Source: Mycobacterium sp. EPa45
GTDB lineage: Bacteria > Actinomycetota > Actinomycetes > Mycobacteriales > Mycobacteriaceae
Length of the DNA: 64,000 nt
Direction of reading: 5' to 3'
Assembly (NCBI RefSeq): GCF_001021385.1
Contig: NZ_CP011773.1
Span: 248,001-312,000, forward strand
In this document: in pieces, positions 43,761 to 53,594 of the stretch
Layout: each line of letters opens with the position of its first letter
Position numbering within the stretch: the stretch's first letter is position 1
Translations under genes and position numbers: made by a program
The notes under the pieces: model-generated
The model's input: the letters and a program-made list of their open reading frames with translations, nothing else
Database searches by the model: none
Told to the model about the DNA's origin: nothing

Positions 43761-44561
43761 GTGACGACCGCGACCACCGGCGTCGGCGCTTACCTCCAGG
43801 ACAAGGCCCGCCCGGCTCTCACCGCCATCGGCGGCTTCTTCCGCATGTGCGTGCTCACCGCCAAGGCGACGACCAAATGGCCTTTCGAGTGGCGCGAGTT
43901 CATCCTTCAGGGCTGGTTCCAGTTCCGGGTGACCTTCCTGCCCACGATCGCGGTGGCGGTCCCCAACACCATCTTGATCATCTTCACGATCAACATCCTG
44001 CTGGTGGAGTTCGGCGCGGCTGACGTCTCCGGGGCCGGTGCCGCACTGGCGGCGGTGACCCAGCTCGGTCCGATCGTGACGGTGCTCGTCGTCGCCGGCG
44101 CCGGGTCGACGGCCATCTGTGCCGACCTCGGCGCGCGCACCATCCGCGAGGAGATCGACGCTCTCGAGGTTCTCGGTATCGATCCGATCCACCGACTGGT
44201 CCTGCCCCGCGTGGTCGCGGCGACGTTCGTCGCCGTCCTGCTCAACGGCGCGGTGATCACGGTCGGCCTGGTCGGCGGCTTCATCTTCGGTGTCTACATG
44301 CAGAACATCTCCGCAGGCGCCTACGTCTCCACCCTCACGTTGATCACCGGCCTGCCGGAGGTCGTCATCTCGATCGTCAAAGCGCTGACCTTCGGACTCA
44401 TCGCCGGCCTGGTCGGCTGCTACCGCGGCCTGACGGTGTCCGGCGGCGCCAAGGGCCTCGGCACGGCGGTGAACGAAACGCTGGTGCTGTCCGTGGTCGC
44501 ATTGTTCGCCGTCAACGTCGTCCTGACGACGATCGGCGTCAAGTTCGGAACGGGGCACTGA
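43761..44561 (+). CDS. yrbE1A: Mce1 ABC-type permease YrbE1A
   Basis: The GTG at 43761 (VTTATTGVGAYLQ) is chosen over GTG 43749 because family members begin with a short MTT leader. The 266-residue protein has five or six membrane helices and the MlaE-family signature AGAGSTAICADLGARTIREEIDALEVLGIDPIHRLVLPR, which contacts the ATPase. It forms the inner-membrane permease with YrbE1B; the MceG-type ATPase is encoded elsewhere. Confidence 0.95.
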   Translation: MTTATTGVGAYLQDKARPALTAIGGFFRMCVLTAKATTKWPFEWREFILQGWFQFRVTFLPTIAVAVPNTILIIFTINILLVEFGAADVSGAGAALAAVTQLGPIVTVLVVAGAGSTAICADLGARTIREEIDALEVLGIDPIHRLVLPRVVAATFVAVLLNGAVITVGLVGGFIFGVYMQNISAGAYVSTLTLITGLPEVVISIVKALTFGLIAGLVGCYRGLTVSGGAKGLGTAVNETLVLSVVALFAVNVVLTTIGVKFGTGH

Positions 44562-44562
44562 C

Positions 44563-45432
44563 ATGAGTACTGCAGCAGTCCTTCGCTCCCGGTATCCCCG
44601 CGCGTATTCCAGCGCCACGAAGTGGGCCGGGGCCCCCAGCCGGTTCGTCGACCGGGTCGGCGACGTGGCCTGGTTCACCGTCACCGCCGTCGGCCAGATC
44701 CCGCACGCGCTGCGGTACTACCGCCGCGCCACCCTGCGGTTGATCGCTGAGATCGGGATGGGCACCGGCGCAATGGCGGTCATCGGCGGCACCATCGCGA
44801 TCGTCGGTTTCGTGACGCTGTCCGGCGGCTCGCTGATCGCGATTCAGGGCTACGCCTCGCTGGGCAACATCGGTGTCGAGGCTTTCACCGGCTTCGTCGC
44901 GGCGCTGGTGAACGTCCGCGTCGTCGCGCCCCTGGTCTCCGGGCACGCATTGGCCGCGACGGTCGGTGCCGGTGCCACCGCCGAGCTGGGCGCCATGCGC
45001 ATCGCCGAGGAGATCGACGCACTCGAGGTGATGGGCATCAAGTCCATCAGCTACCTGGTGTCGACGCGGATCCTCGCCGGCATGGTCGTGATCATTCCGC
45101 TGTACGCGATGGCGCTGCTGCTGTCGTTCCTGGCGGCGCAGCTGACCACGACGGTGTTCTACGGCCAGTCAACGGGTACCTACGACCACTACTTCCGGAC
45201 GTTCCTGCGACCCGACGACGTGTTCTGGTCGTTCGTCGTGGCGATCATCATCGCGATGTTCGTGATGATCAACCACTGCTACTTCGGCTACAACGCCAGC
45301 GGCGGTCCGGTCGGTGTGGGCGAGGCTGTCGGCATCTCGATGCGCGCATCGCTGGTCGCCGTCGCGACCGTGGTTCTCCTTGCCTCGTTGGCGCTTTACG
45401 GCACCAACCCGAACTTCAACCTCACGGTGTAG
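44563..45432 (+). CDS. yrbE1B: Mce1 ABC-type permease YrbE1B
   Basis: The 289-residue partner of YrbE1A starts 1 nt after its stop. It carries the same MlaE signature (GAGATAELGAMRIAEEIDAL, then EVMGIKSISYLVSTR) and five or six membrane helices. The N-terminal 60 residues are soluble and basic. The two permeases differ in ligand-facing helices and are expected to form a heterodimer under the Mce1A-F tunnel. Confidence 0.95.
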   Translation: MSTAAVLRSRYPRAYSSATKWAGAPSRFVDRVGDVAWFTVTAVGQIPHALRYYRRATLRLIAEIGMGTGAMAVIGGTIAIVGFVTLSGGSLIAIQGYASLGNIGVEAFTGFVAALVNVRVVAPLVSGHALAATVGAGATAELGAMRIAEEIDALEVMGIKSISYLVSTRILAGMVVIIPLYAMALLLSFLAAQLTTTVFYGQSTGTYDHYFRTFLRPDDVFWSFVVAIIIAMFVMINHCYFGYNASGGPVGVGEAVGISMRASLVAVATVVLLASLALYGTNPNFNLTV

Positions 45433-45435
45433 CGG

Positions 45436-46647
45436 ATGACGACGCCGCTCAACTCATCCCGGCGCCCGCCTCTCAAGTTGGCGGGTGTGGTGTTTCTGTT
45501 GCTGGCCATCGTGCTGGCCACACTGGTCTACCTCCAGTTCCGCGGCGACCTCACGCGCAAGACCACACTCACGATGGTCTCCGATCGCGCCGGCCTGGTG
45601 ATGGACCCGGGCTCGAAGGTCACCTACAACGGGGTCGAGATCGGCCGTGTCACCAAGGTTTCCGCGGTGGACCGCGGCGGTAAGACGGCGGCCGAGCTGA
45701 CGCTTGAGGTTGTGCCGCACTACATCTCGCTGATTCCGGCCAACGTCGACGCCCAGATCAAGGCCAGCACCGTCTTCGGCAACAAGTACGTGTCGTTCAC
45801 CAGTCCGAAGGATCCGGTCAAGACTCGGATTTCCAGCAATGACGTCATCAAGACAACCGGGGTCACCACCGAGTTCAACACTCTGTTCGAGACCGTGATC
45901 TCGATCTCGGAGAAGGTCGATCCGGTCAAACTGAACATGACACTGAGCGCGGCCGCGGAAGCGCTGAGCGGCCTGGGCACCAAGTTCGGTCAGTCGATCG
46001 TGAAAGGTAACGCGGTCCTCGACGACGTCAATCCGCAGATGCCGCAGATCCGCTCGGACATCCGGCAGCTGTCGATTCTGGCCGACGTCTACGTCAAGGC
46101 CAGCCCGGAGTTCTGGGACTTCCTCGATCACGCGGTCACCACCGCGCGCACGCTGAACGAGCAGCAGAAGGACTTGGACGCCGCGCTGCTGGCCTCCACC
46201 GGGTTCGCCAACACCGGCGCGGACATCTTCGAGCGCGGCGGTCCGTACTTCGTGCGTGGCCAGGCTGACCTGGTGCCGACCGCGCAACTGCTCGACACCT
46301 ACAGCCCCCAGCTCTACTGCCAGATCAAGGGTGAAGCAGAAGCCCTCCCATCCGCGCTCGACGCGTTCGGCGGCAACGGATACTCGCTGAACACCGTCAC
46401 CGAGTTCCTCGGCGCGCCGAACCCGTACGTCTATCCGGACAACCTGCCCAGAGTCAACGGGCACGGCGGACCCGGCGGTGCGCCGGGTTGCTGGCAGAAG
46501 GTCGATCGCAACTTCTGGCCGGCACCGCACATGGTGGTCGACGACGGTGCCTCCATCGCCCCGTACAACCACTTCGAGCTCGGCCAGCCCCTCCTCACCG
46601 AGTACGTGTGGGGTCGCCAAGTCGGGGAGAACACGATCAACCCATGA
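45436..46647 (+). CDS. mce1A: Mce-family protein Mce1A
   Basis: The 403-residue protein has one N-terminal membrane helix (about residues 14-32), then the MCE/MlaD domain (TLTMVSDRAGLVMDPGSKVT, YNGVEIGRVTKV) to about residue 120, and a long helical region that builds the lipid tunnel. The C-terminal tail has Cys in YCQIK and PGCWQK. It is one of six Mce1 subunits that span the periplasm and carry fatty or mycolic acids toward the YrbE permease. Confidence 0.95.
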   Translation: MTTPLNSSRRPPLKLAGVVFLLLAIVLATLVYLQFRGDLTRKTTLTMVSDRAGLVMDPGSKVTYNGVEIGRVTKVSAVDRGGKTAAELTLEVVPHYISLIPANVDAQIKASTVFGNKYVSFTSPKDPVKTRISSNDVIKTTGVTTEFNTLFETVISISEKVDPVKLNMTLSAAAEALSGLGTKFGQSIVKGNAVLDDVNPQMPQIRSDIRQLSILADVYVKASPEFWDFLDHAVTTARTLNEQQKDLDAALLASTGFANTGADIFERGGPYFVRGQADLVPTAQLLDTYSPQLYCQIKGEAEALPSALDAFGGNGYSLNTVTEFLGAPNPYVYPDNLPRVNGHGGPGGAPGCWQKVDRNFWPAPHMVVDDGASIAPYNHFELGQPLLTEYVWGRQVGENTINP

Positions 46648-47684
46648 GAATCACTGGCACAGCAGTCAAACTCGCGGCATTCTCGTTCGTGCTGCTGCTC
46701 TTCACGGCGATCATCATCATCGTGTTCGGGCAGTTCCGCTTCGACCGAACCACCGCGTACACAGCCGAATTCAGCAATGCGAGCGGTTTGCGTGACGGCC
46801 AGTTCGTCCGCGCCGGCGGTGTCGAGGTCGGCAAGGTGTCCGACATCAAGCTCATCGGCAACGGCGACCGGGTGCAGGTGACGCTCAACGTCGACCGCAC
46901 GTTGCCGCTGTATCAGTCGACCACCGCCCAGATCCGCTACCAGGATCTGATCGGCAACCGCTATGTCAATCTCGACCGCGGCACCGGTGAGGGCGCCGAC
47001 CGGATCCTGCCCGCGGGCGGCTTCATTCCGATGTCGCGCACCCAGCCCGCGCTGGATCTCGACGCACTCATCGGCGGATTCAAGCCGCTGTTCAAGGCGC
47101 TGGATCCGCAGAAGGTCAACACCATCGCCTCCTCGTTGATCACCGTCTTCCAGGGGCAGGGCGGCACCATCAATGACATCCTGGATCAGACCGCTTCGCT
47201 GACCTCCGCGCTGGCCGATCGCGACCAGGCCATCGGTGAGGTGATCACCAACCTGAACACCGTGCTGGACACCACGGTCAAGCACGAGAAGGACTTCGAC
47301 CAGACGGTCAACAACTTCGAGGTGCTCATCACCGGTCTGAAGAACCGCGCCGACCCGCTGGCCCAGTCCACCGCCGATATCAGCAATGCGACAGGGACGT
47401 TGGGAGATCTGCTGGCCGACGACCGCCCGCAGTTGCAGAACACCATCGCCAAGCTGGAGACCATTCAGCAGCCGCTGGCCGACCAGCAGGACCGCTTGGA
47501 TGACCTGCTGACGAAGTTGCCTGCGGCCGTGAAGATGATCGGTCGCGCCGGTGGCATCTACGGCGACTTCTTCAACTTCTACCTGTGCGATATCAACCTG
47601 AAGCTCAACGGCCTGCAGCCGGGTGGCCCGGTACGCACCGTGAAGATCACTCAGCAGCCCACGGGTAGGTGCACGCCGCAATGA
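46644..47684 (+). CDS. mce1B: Mce-family protein Mce1B
   Basis: The ATG at 46644 overlaps the mce1A stop (ATGA), giving 346 residues. It opens with a membrane helix (KLAAFSFVLLLFTAIIIIVF), followed by the MCE domain (TAEFSNASGLRDGQFVRAGG, VEVGKVSDIKL) and a helical needle region. The C-terminus is short (FYLCDINLKLN... ending GRCTPQ), as expected for the B subunit, which lacks a proline-rich tail. Confidence 0.94.
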   Translation: MRITGTAVKLAAFSFVLLLFTAIIIIVFGQFRFDRTTAYTAEFSNASGLRDGQFVRAGGVEVGKVSDIKLIGNGDRVQVTLNVDRTLPLYQSTTAQIRYQDLIGNRYVNLDRGTGEGADRILPAGGFIPMSRTQPALDLDALIGGFKPLFKALDPQKVNTIASSLITVFQGQGGTINDILDQTASLTSALADRDQAIGEVITNLNTVLDTTVKHEKDFDQTVNNFEVLITGLKNRADPLAQSTADISNATGTLGDLLADDRPQLQNTIAKLETIQQPLADQQDRLDDLLTKLPAAVKMIGRAGGIYGDFFNFYLCDINLKLNGLQPGGPVRTVKITQQPTGRCTPQ

Positions 47685-49234
47685 GGACGCTAGAGGGTTC
47701 CAACCGCATCAGGAACGGCCTGGCAGGCATCCTGATCGTCATCTTGGTGATCGGGGTGGGGCAGAGCTTCTCCGGCATTCCGCAGTTGTTCGCCCAGCCC
47801 GCCTACTACGGCCAGTTCACCGACAGCGCCGGCCTCAATCCCGGTGACAAGGTCCGCATCGCAGGTATGGATGTCGGAGAAGTGAAGTCGCTGAAGATCG
47901 ACGGCGACAAGGTGCTGATCGGATTCAACTTGGGCGCCAGGCAGATTGGCACCGAGAGTCGGCTGGCCATCCGTACCGAGACGATCCTGGGCAAGCGTGT
48001 GCTGGAGATCGAGCCTCGCGGCGGCAAGATGCTGCAGGCGAGCGGTGTGCTGCCGGTAGGACAGACCACCACGCCGTATCAGATCTACGACGCGGTGTTC
48101 GACGTGACGAAGGCCGCCGCCGGGTGGGATATCGACACCGTCAAGCGATCGCTGAATGTGTTGTCCGAGACCGTCGACCAGACCTACCCGCACCTGAGCG
48201 CGGCGCTGGACGGGGTGGCCCGGTTCTCCGACACCATCGGCAAGCGCGACGAACAGTTCAAGCAACTGCTGGCCAACGCCAACAAGGTCGCCGCTGTGCT
48301 GGGCAATCGCAGTGAGCAGATCAACCGCCTGGCGGTGAATGCCCAGACGCTGCTGTCCGCGGTCAACGAGCGCCGGTCCGAGGTCGATGCGCTGCTGTCC
48401 AACATCTCGTTGATCTCCGAGCAGTTCACCGGCTTCGTCAATGACAACCCGAACCTCAATCACGTTCTGGATCAGCTGAAGACGATCAGCGACGTGCTCG
48501 TCAAGCACAAGACCGATCTGTCCGACGTGTTGATCACGGCCTCGAAGTTCATGGGTGCGCTGGCCGAGGCGATCGGCTCCGGTCCCTACTTCAAGGTGCT
48601 GGTGGTCAACCTGCTGCCGTACCAGATCCTGCAGCCATGGGTGGACGCCGCGTTCAAGAAGCGTGGCATCGACCCCGAGGAGTTCTGGCGTAACGCCGGT
48701 CTGCCGGCATTCCGGTTCCCGGATCCCAACGGCCAGCGTCAGCCCAACGGTGCACCGCCGCCGGCACCCATCCCGCTGGAAGGTACGCCGGACCATCCCG
48801 GTCCTGCGGTCGGCCCGGGCTCGCCCTGCTCGTACACCCCGCCCCCGGACGGCATCCCGACCACCGGCAACCCGCTGCCGTGCGCCGGGCTGACCAACCT
48901 GCCCTTCGGGCCGGTACCGGGTGGCTACCCGCCGGCGGACGTGCCGATCTCGGCGCCCAACCCGGACGCGGGCTACCGCCCGGGCGTCCCCAGCGCCGCC
49001 TACCCCGGTGAACTCTCGCCGGCGATCCAAGGTGCGCCCGCCGCGCCGCTGGCTCCCGGCCCGCCCGGGGCACGCACGGTGCCGGTCGCCCCGACACCGG
49101 GACCGGCCACCGACATCCCCGGATACGCCCCGCCGCCGAACGCACTGATCGGACCGATCCCGCCGCCGGGACCGGGACCGCAAGTGCCGCCGGTCGGTGA
49201 CCTGGCACCCGTCGATCAGGGAGGGGGAGCGTAA
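47681..49234 (+). CDS. mce1C: Mce-family protein Mce1C
   Basis: The ATG at 47681 overlaps the mce1B stop. The 517-residue protein has the N-terminal helix (AGILIVILVIGVGQSF), the MCE domain (GLNPGDKVRIAGMDVGEVKS), the helical needle region and, from about residue 350, a Pro/Gly/Ala-rich tail of some 165 residues. Long proline-rich ends are usual in Mce C and D subunits and lie in the outer part of the envelope. Confidence 0.94.
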   Translation: MRTLEGSNRIRNGLAGILIVILVIGVGQSFSGIPQLFAQPAYYGQFTDSAGLNPGDKVRIAGMDVGEVKSLKIDGDKVLIGFNLGARQIGTESRLAIRTETILGKRVLEIEPRGGKMLQASGVLPVGQTTTPYQIYDAVFDVTKAAAGWDIDTVKRSLNVLSETVDQTYPHLSAALDGVARFSDTIGKRDEQFKQLLANANKVAAVLGNRSEQINRLAVNAQTLLSAVNERRSEVDALLSNISLISEQFTGFVNDNPNLNHVLDQLKTISDVLVKHKTDLSDVLITASKFMGALAEAIGSGPYFKVLVVNLLPYQILQPWVDAAFKKRGIDPEEFWRNAGLPAFRFPDPNGQRQPNGAPPPAPIPLEGTPDHPGPAVGPGSPCSYTPPPDGIPTTGNPLPCAGLTNLPFGPVPGGYPPADVPISAPNPDAGYRPGVPSAAYPGELSPAIQGAPAAPLAPGPPGARTVPVAPTPGPATDIPGYAPPPNALIGPIPPPGPGPQVPPVGDLAPVDQGGGA

Positions 49235-49237
49235 GCG

Positions 49238-50878
49238 ATGTCAACGGTCTTCAACATTCGTAACCTGGGTCTGCCCAAGATGTCTCGGACGTCGGTCGTC
49301 GTCGGCACCCTCGTGGTGGTGATCGCACTTGTCGTCGCGGTGGTCGGCTACAAGCTGTACGAGAAGCTGACCACCAACACGGCGGTGGCCTACTTCCCCG
49401 AAGCACTGGCGCTGTATCCCGGCGACCGCGTGCAGATCATGGGCGTGCGGGTCGGCGGTATCGACAAGATCGAACCTGCCGGCGACAAGATGAAGGTCAC
49501 CTTCCACTACGACAACAAATACAAGGTGCCCGCCAACGCGACGGCGACGATCCTCAACCCGAGCCTGGTCGCCTCCCGCGTGATCCAGCTCGCGCCGGCC
49601 TACACCGGCGGTCCGGTGATGGCCGACAACGCCGTCATCCCGATCGATCGCACCCAGGTGCCGGTGGAATGGGACGATCTGCGCAACCAGATCTCCGACA
49701 TCGTCACCAAGCTCGGCCCCACGCCCGAACAACCCAAGGGCCCGTTCGGTGATGTGCTGGAATCCTTCGCCAACGGGCTGGAGGGCAAGGGTCAGCAGAT
49801 CAACACCACGTTCAAGGCGCTGTCCGACGCGGTGACCGCACTCAATGAGGGCCGCGGTGATTTCTTCGCCGTCCTCAAGAGCCTGGCGCTGTTCGTCAAC
49901 GCGCTGCACAAGAGCGACCAACAACTCGTGGCGCTCAACAGCGACCTGGCCACGTTTACGAACTCGTTCAGCAACTCCGATCAGGAAGTGGCCAAGGCGG
50001 TCAAGGACATCGACAGCCTGCTGACCACCGCGCGCAAGTTCGTGAACGACAACGGCTCGCTGCTTAGCAAGGACATCAACAACCTCGCCGACGTCACCAC
50101 CGCGATCCTGCAGCCGGAGTCGCGCAACGGCCTGGAGACGGTGTTGCACGTATACCCGACCCTGGCCGCCAACCTGCAGAACATCTACCACCCCACTCAC
50201 GGTGCGCTGGTGGCCATTCCGACGATCGCGAGCTTCGCGAACCCGATGCAGTTCATCTGCAGCGCGATCCAGTCCGGCAGCCGGCTGGGCTACCAGGATT
50301 CGGCCGAGATGTGCGCGCAGTACCTGGCGCCGATCATGGATGCGATCAAGTTCAACTTCCCGCCGTTCGGCGTCAACCAGTTCTCGACCGCCGAGACGCT
50401 GCCGAAGTACGTGGCCTACTCCGAGGAACGGCTGCGGCCGCCGCCCGGATACAAGGACACGACGGTGCCGGGCATCTGGTCGCGGGACACGTTGTTCTCC
50501 CACGGCAACCACGAGCAGGGCTGGATCGTGGCCCCGGGCATGCAGGGGGTCGACGTCCAGGCATTCACCGCCAACATGCTGACGCCGGACTCGCTGGCGG
50601 CGTTGATGGGCGGGCCCGACCCGGTCGACTACCCGCCGGGTGGTCCGAGGGGTGGCGCGCCGTCGAACTCCTATGACCAACTGAATCCGCTGCCGCCGCC
50701 GTGGTATCCGGGAGCGATCCCGCCACCGCCGCCGGGGCCGAACGTGGTCCCGGGACCGTTGCCGGTCTCGCAGCAGATCTACGGCGGAGGTACCGCCCCG
50801 GGACCGGCCCCCGCCGGGCCGGCACCGGCCGCACCCGCGGGTCCGCCGCTGCCCGCTGAGATGGGGAGTGGACAGTGA
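49238..50878 (+). CDS. mce1D: Mce-family protein Mce1D
   Basis: The 546-residue protein follows mce1C by 3 nt. It has a membrane helix (SVVVGTLVVVIALVVAVVGY), an MCE domain (LYPGDRVQIMGVRVGGIDKI), the helical region and a conserved tail with FICSAIQSGSRLGYQDSAEM. It ends with about 60 Pro/Gly/Ala-rich residues. It is a subunit of the hetero-hexameric Mce1 lipid shuttle. Confidence 0.94.
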   Translation: MSTVFNIRNLGLPKMSRTSVVVGTLVVVIALVVAVVGYKLYEKLTTNTAVAYFPEALALYPGDRVQIMGVRVGGIDKIEPAGDKMKVTFHYDNKYKVPANATATILNPSLVASRVIQLAPAYTGGPVMADNAVIPIDRTQVPVEWDDLRNQISDIVTKLGPTPEQPKGPFGDVLESFANGLEGKGQQINTTFKALSDAVTALNEGRGDFFAVLKSLALFVNALHKSDQQLVALNSDLATFTNSFSNSDQEVAKAVKDIDSLLTTARKFVNDNGSLLSKDINNLADVTTAILQPESRNGLETVLHVYPTLAANLQNIYHPTHGALVAIPTIASFANPMQFICSAIQSGSRLGYQDSAEMCAQYLAPIMDAIKFNFPPFGVNQFSTAETLPKYVAYSEERLRPPPGYKDTTVPGIWSRDTLFSHGNHEQGWIVAPGMQGVDVQAFTANMLTPDSLAALMGGPDPVDYPPGGPRGGAPSNSYDQLNPLPPPWYPGAIPPPPPGPNVVPGPLPVSQQIYGGGTAPGPAPAGPAPAAPAGPPLPAEMGSGQ

Positions 50879-52029
50879 GCACGTTCCTGAGCACCACCCG
50901 TCGGTTCGGCTGGCGTGGTTTCGTGTTGGTCCTGACCGCGATGATCCTGACGTCGTGCGGATGGCGCGGTATCGCCAATGTCCCCATGCCGGGCGGTCCC
51001 GGCACCGGCAAGGACACCATGACGATCTACGTCCAGATGCCGGATACGTTGGCGCTCAACGTCAACAGCCGGGTCCGCGTCGCCGACGTCTTCGTAGGTT
51101 CGGTACGTGCCATCGAGCTGAAGAACTGGATCCCGACGCTGACGCTCGCGCTGCAGCCCGGAGTCAAGCTGCCCGCCAACGCAATTGCGCGCATCGGGCA
51201 GACCAGCCTGCTGGGCACCCAGCACGTCGAGTTGGATCCGCCGCCGAATCCGTCGTCGGAGCCGCTGCGCAACGGCGCGACGATTCCGCTGAAGAACTCG
51301 CAGTCGTTCCCGACCACCGAGCGCACCCTGGCCAGCATCGCCACCGTGCTGCGCGGCGGCGGCATCTCGAATCTGGAGGTCATCCAGACCGAAGTCGCCA
51401 ACATTCTGGACGGCAACGGCGAACAGATCCGCGACTTCCTCACCAAGCTGGACACGTTCACCGACCAGCTCAATCAGCAGCGTGAAGACTTGACCCGGGC
51501 GATCGACAAGACCAACGAACTGCTGTCGATCGTGGCCGCGCGCAACAACACCCTGGACCGGGTGCTGACCGAATTCCCGCCGCTGATCAAGTATTTCGCG
51601 GACGCCAGGGACCGGTTCACCGGTGCGGTCGAGGCGCTCGGCCGGTTCAGCAAGGTCACCGCCGACACCTTCTCGGAGGCGCGGGCCAACTTCGATACGA
51701 ACCTCGAGCTGTTGCAGCGGCCGCTCAAGCAGCTCGGCCGGGCGGCGCCTTACCTGATCGACTCGCTGAAGCTGGTCATCACGGCTCCGTACCCGATCGA
51801 CAACATCCCGAAGGTAATTCGTGGTGACTACATCAACACGTCGGCCACCTTCGACCTGACGCTGAGCTCGATCGACAACGCGTTCCTCACCGGTACCGGT
51901 GTGTCCGGAATGCTGCGTGCCCTCGAGCAGGCATGGGGTCGCGATCCGCAGACGATGATCCCGGATGTTCGGTTCACGCCTCACCCGAACATGACCGACG
52001 GGGGACCGTATGTCGAGCGCGGCGAGTGA
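50875..52029 (+). CDS. mce1E: Mce-family lipoprotein Mce1E (LprK)
   Basis: The GTG at 50875 overlaps the mce1D stop. The 384-residue protein has a lipoprotein signal with lipobox ILTSC (Cys24) instead of a plain membrane helix, the mark of E subunits. The MCE domain follows (TLALNVNSRVRVADVFVGSV), then the helical region. Lipid anchoring fixes the Mce1 hexamer in the membrane. Confidence 0.94.
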   Translation: MSTFLSTTRRFGWRGFVLVLTAMILTSCGWRGIANVPMPGGPGTGKDTMTIYVQMPDTLALNVNSRVRVADVFVGSVRAIELKNWIPTLTLALQPGVKLPANAIARIGQTSLLGTQHVELDPPPNPSSEPLRNGATIPLKNSQSFPTTERTLASIATVLRGGGISNLEVIQTEVANILDGNGEQIRDFLTKLDTFTDQLNQQREDLTRAIDKTNELLSIVAARNNTLDRVLTEFPPLIKYFADARDRFTGAVEALGRFSKVTADTFSEARANFDTNLELLQRPLKQLGRAAPYLIDSLKLVITAPYPIDNIPKVIRGDYINTSATFDLTLSSIDNAFLTGTGVSGMLRALEQAWGRDPQTMIPDVRFTPHPNMTDGGPYVERGE

Positions 52030-52043
52030 GGGGTGACGGCTAG

Positions 52044-53594
52044 ATGTTGACCCGTTTCATCAAGACGCAGCTCGTCATGTTCGGCGTGCTGACCGTGATC
52101 GCCCTGCTGGTGCTGGGCTGGTACTTCCTGCGGCTGCCGACGCTGGCCGGCATCGGGCAGTACGAGCTGAAGGCGAACCTGCCGTCCTCGGGCGGCCTGT
52201 ACGCGACCGCCAACGTCACCTACCGGGGCATCACGATCGGGCGCGTCACGGATGTGGAGCCCACCGAGAACGGTGTCCGGGCGACGATGAGCATCAGTGA
52301 CAAGTACAAAATCCCCGCTGATGCCACCGCCAATGTGCACTCGGTGTCCGCGGTGGGCGAGCAGTACCTGGATTTGGTGTCCGACGGCAACCCCGGGCAG
52401 TACTTCTCCCCTGGGCAGACGATCACCAAGTCGACGGTGCCGGAGGAGATCGGCCCGGCGCTCGATGCGGCCAACAAGGGTCTGGCGGCGCTGCCGGCCG
52501 ACAAGATTCCGGTGCTGCTGAACGAAACCGCCCAGGCGGTCGGTGGTTTGGGGCCGGCGCTGCAGCGGCTGGTCGACGGCACGCAGGCGATCGTGACTGA
52601 TTTCAAGACCAACATTGCCGACGTCAACGACATCATCCAGAATTCGGCGCCCATCATCGACAGCCAGGTCAACTCCTCGGATGCGATTCAGCGCTGGGCG
52701 GCCAACCTGGACACGATCACGACGCAGACCGCCGCGCAGGATCAGGCGCTACGCAATGGTCTGAGCCAGGCCGCTCCGACCGCCGATGCGGTCAACGCGG
52801 TGTTCAGCGATGTGCGGGAGGCGCTGCCGCAGACGCTGGCCAACCTGGAGATCGTGCTGGACATGCTCAAGCGCTATCACAAGGGTGTCGAGCAGTCGCT
52901 GGTGCTTCTCCCGCAGGGTGCGTCGGTGGCCCAGTCGGTGGCATCGCCCTATCCGGGTCAGGCCGCCCTGGACTTCGGCCTGACGATCAACCAGCCGCCG
53001 CCGTGTCTGACCGGCTTCCTGCCGGCCAGCCAGTGGCGTGCTCCGGCGGACTTGCGGCCGATGCCGGTGGAGAACAACCTCTACTGCAAGATTCCGAAGG
53101 ACACCCCGGCCAACGTGGTCCGTGGTGCGCGTAACTTCCCCTGCGTCGACGTGCCCGGCAAGCGGGCCGCGACGCCGATGGAGTGCCGCAGCAACGAGCC
53201 CTACACCCCGCTGGGCAACAACCCCTGGTACGGCGACCCCAACCAGGTGCTGAACTGCCCGGCGCCGGGCGCTCGATGCGACCAGCCGGTCAACCCCGGT
53301 ACCGTGATACCGGCACCGTCGATCAACAACGGGATGAACCCGTTACCGGCCGATCTGTTGCCAGGTCCGACGCCACCGACGAGTGACCCGCTCAGTCCAC
53401 CCGGGACTGGCACCGTGCAGTGCAACGGCCAACAACCGAACCCCTGCACGTACACTCCGGCGGCACGTAATACGGCCGTCTATAGCCCGCAAAGCGGGGA
53501 ATTGACTGGTCCTGACGGAGTGAAATACGACGTCAAGAACTCGAGCAGTACAGGAGACGACGGATGGAAGGAGATGCTGGCCCCGGCCGGCTGA
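52044..53594 (+). CDS. mce1F: Mce-family protein Mce1F
   Basis: The 516-residue protein starts 14 nt after mce1E. It has an N-terminal helix (VMFGVLTVIALLVLGWYFL), the MCE domain (LKANLPSSGGLYATANVTYR, GITIGRVTDV) and helices. Its long Cys- and Pro-containing C-terminal domain has CLTGFLPASQWRAPADLRPM and NNPWYGDPNQVLNCPAPGA. The 3' end overlaps the mam1A start by 31 nt. Confidence 0.94.
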   Translation: MLTRFIKTQLVMFGVLTVIALLVLGWYFLRLPTLAGIGQYELKANLPSSGGLYATANVTYRGITIGRVTDVEPTENGVRATMSISDKYKIPADATANVHSVSAVGEQYLDLVSDGNPGQYFSPGQTITKSTVPEEIGPALDAANKGLAALPADKIPVLLNETAQAVGGLGPALQRLVDGTQAIVTDFKTNIADVNDIIQNSAPIIDSQVNSSDAIQRWAANLDTITTQTAAQDQALRNGLSQAAPTADAVNAVFSDVREALPQTLANLEIVLDMLKRYHKGVEQSLVLLPQGASVAQSVASPYPGQAALDFGLTINQPPPCLTGFLPASQWRAPADLRPMPVENNLYCKIPKDTPANVVRGARNFPCVDVPGKRAATPMECRSNEPYTPLGNNPWYGDPNQVLNCPAPGARCDQPVNPGTVIPAPSINNGMNPLPADLLPGPTPPTSDPLSPPGTGTVQCNGQQPNPCTYTPAARNTAVYSPQSGELTGPDGVKYDVKNSSSTGDDGWKEMLAPAG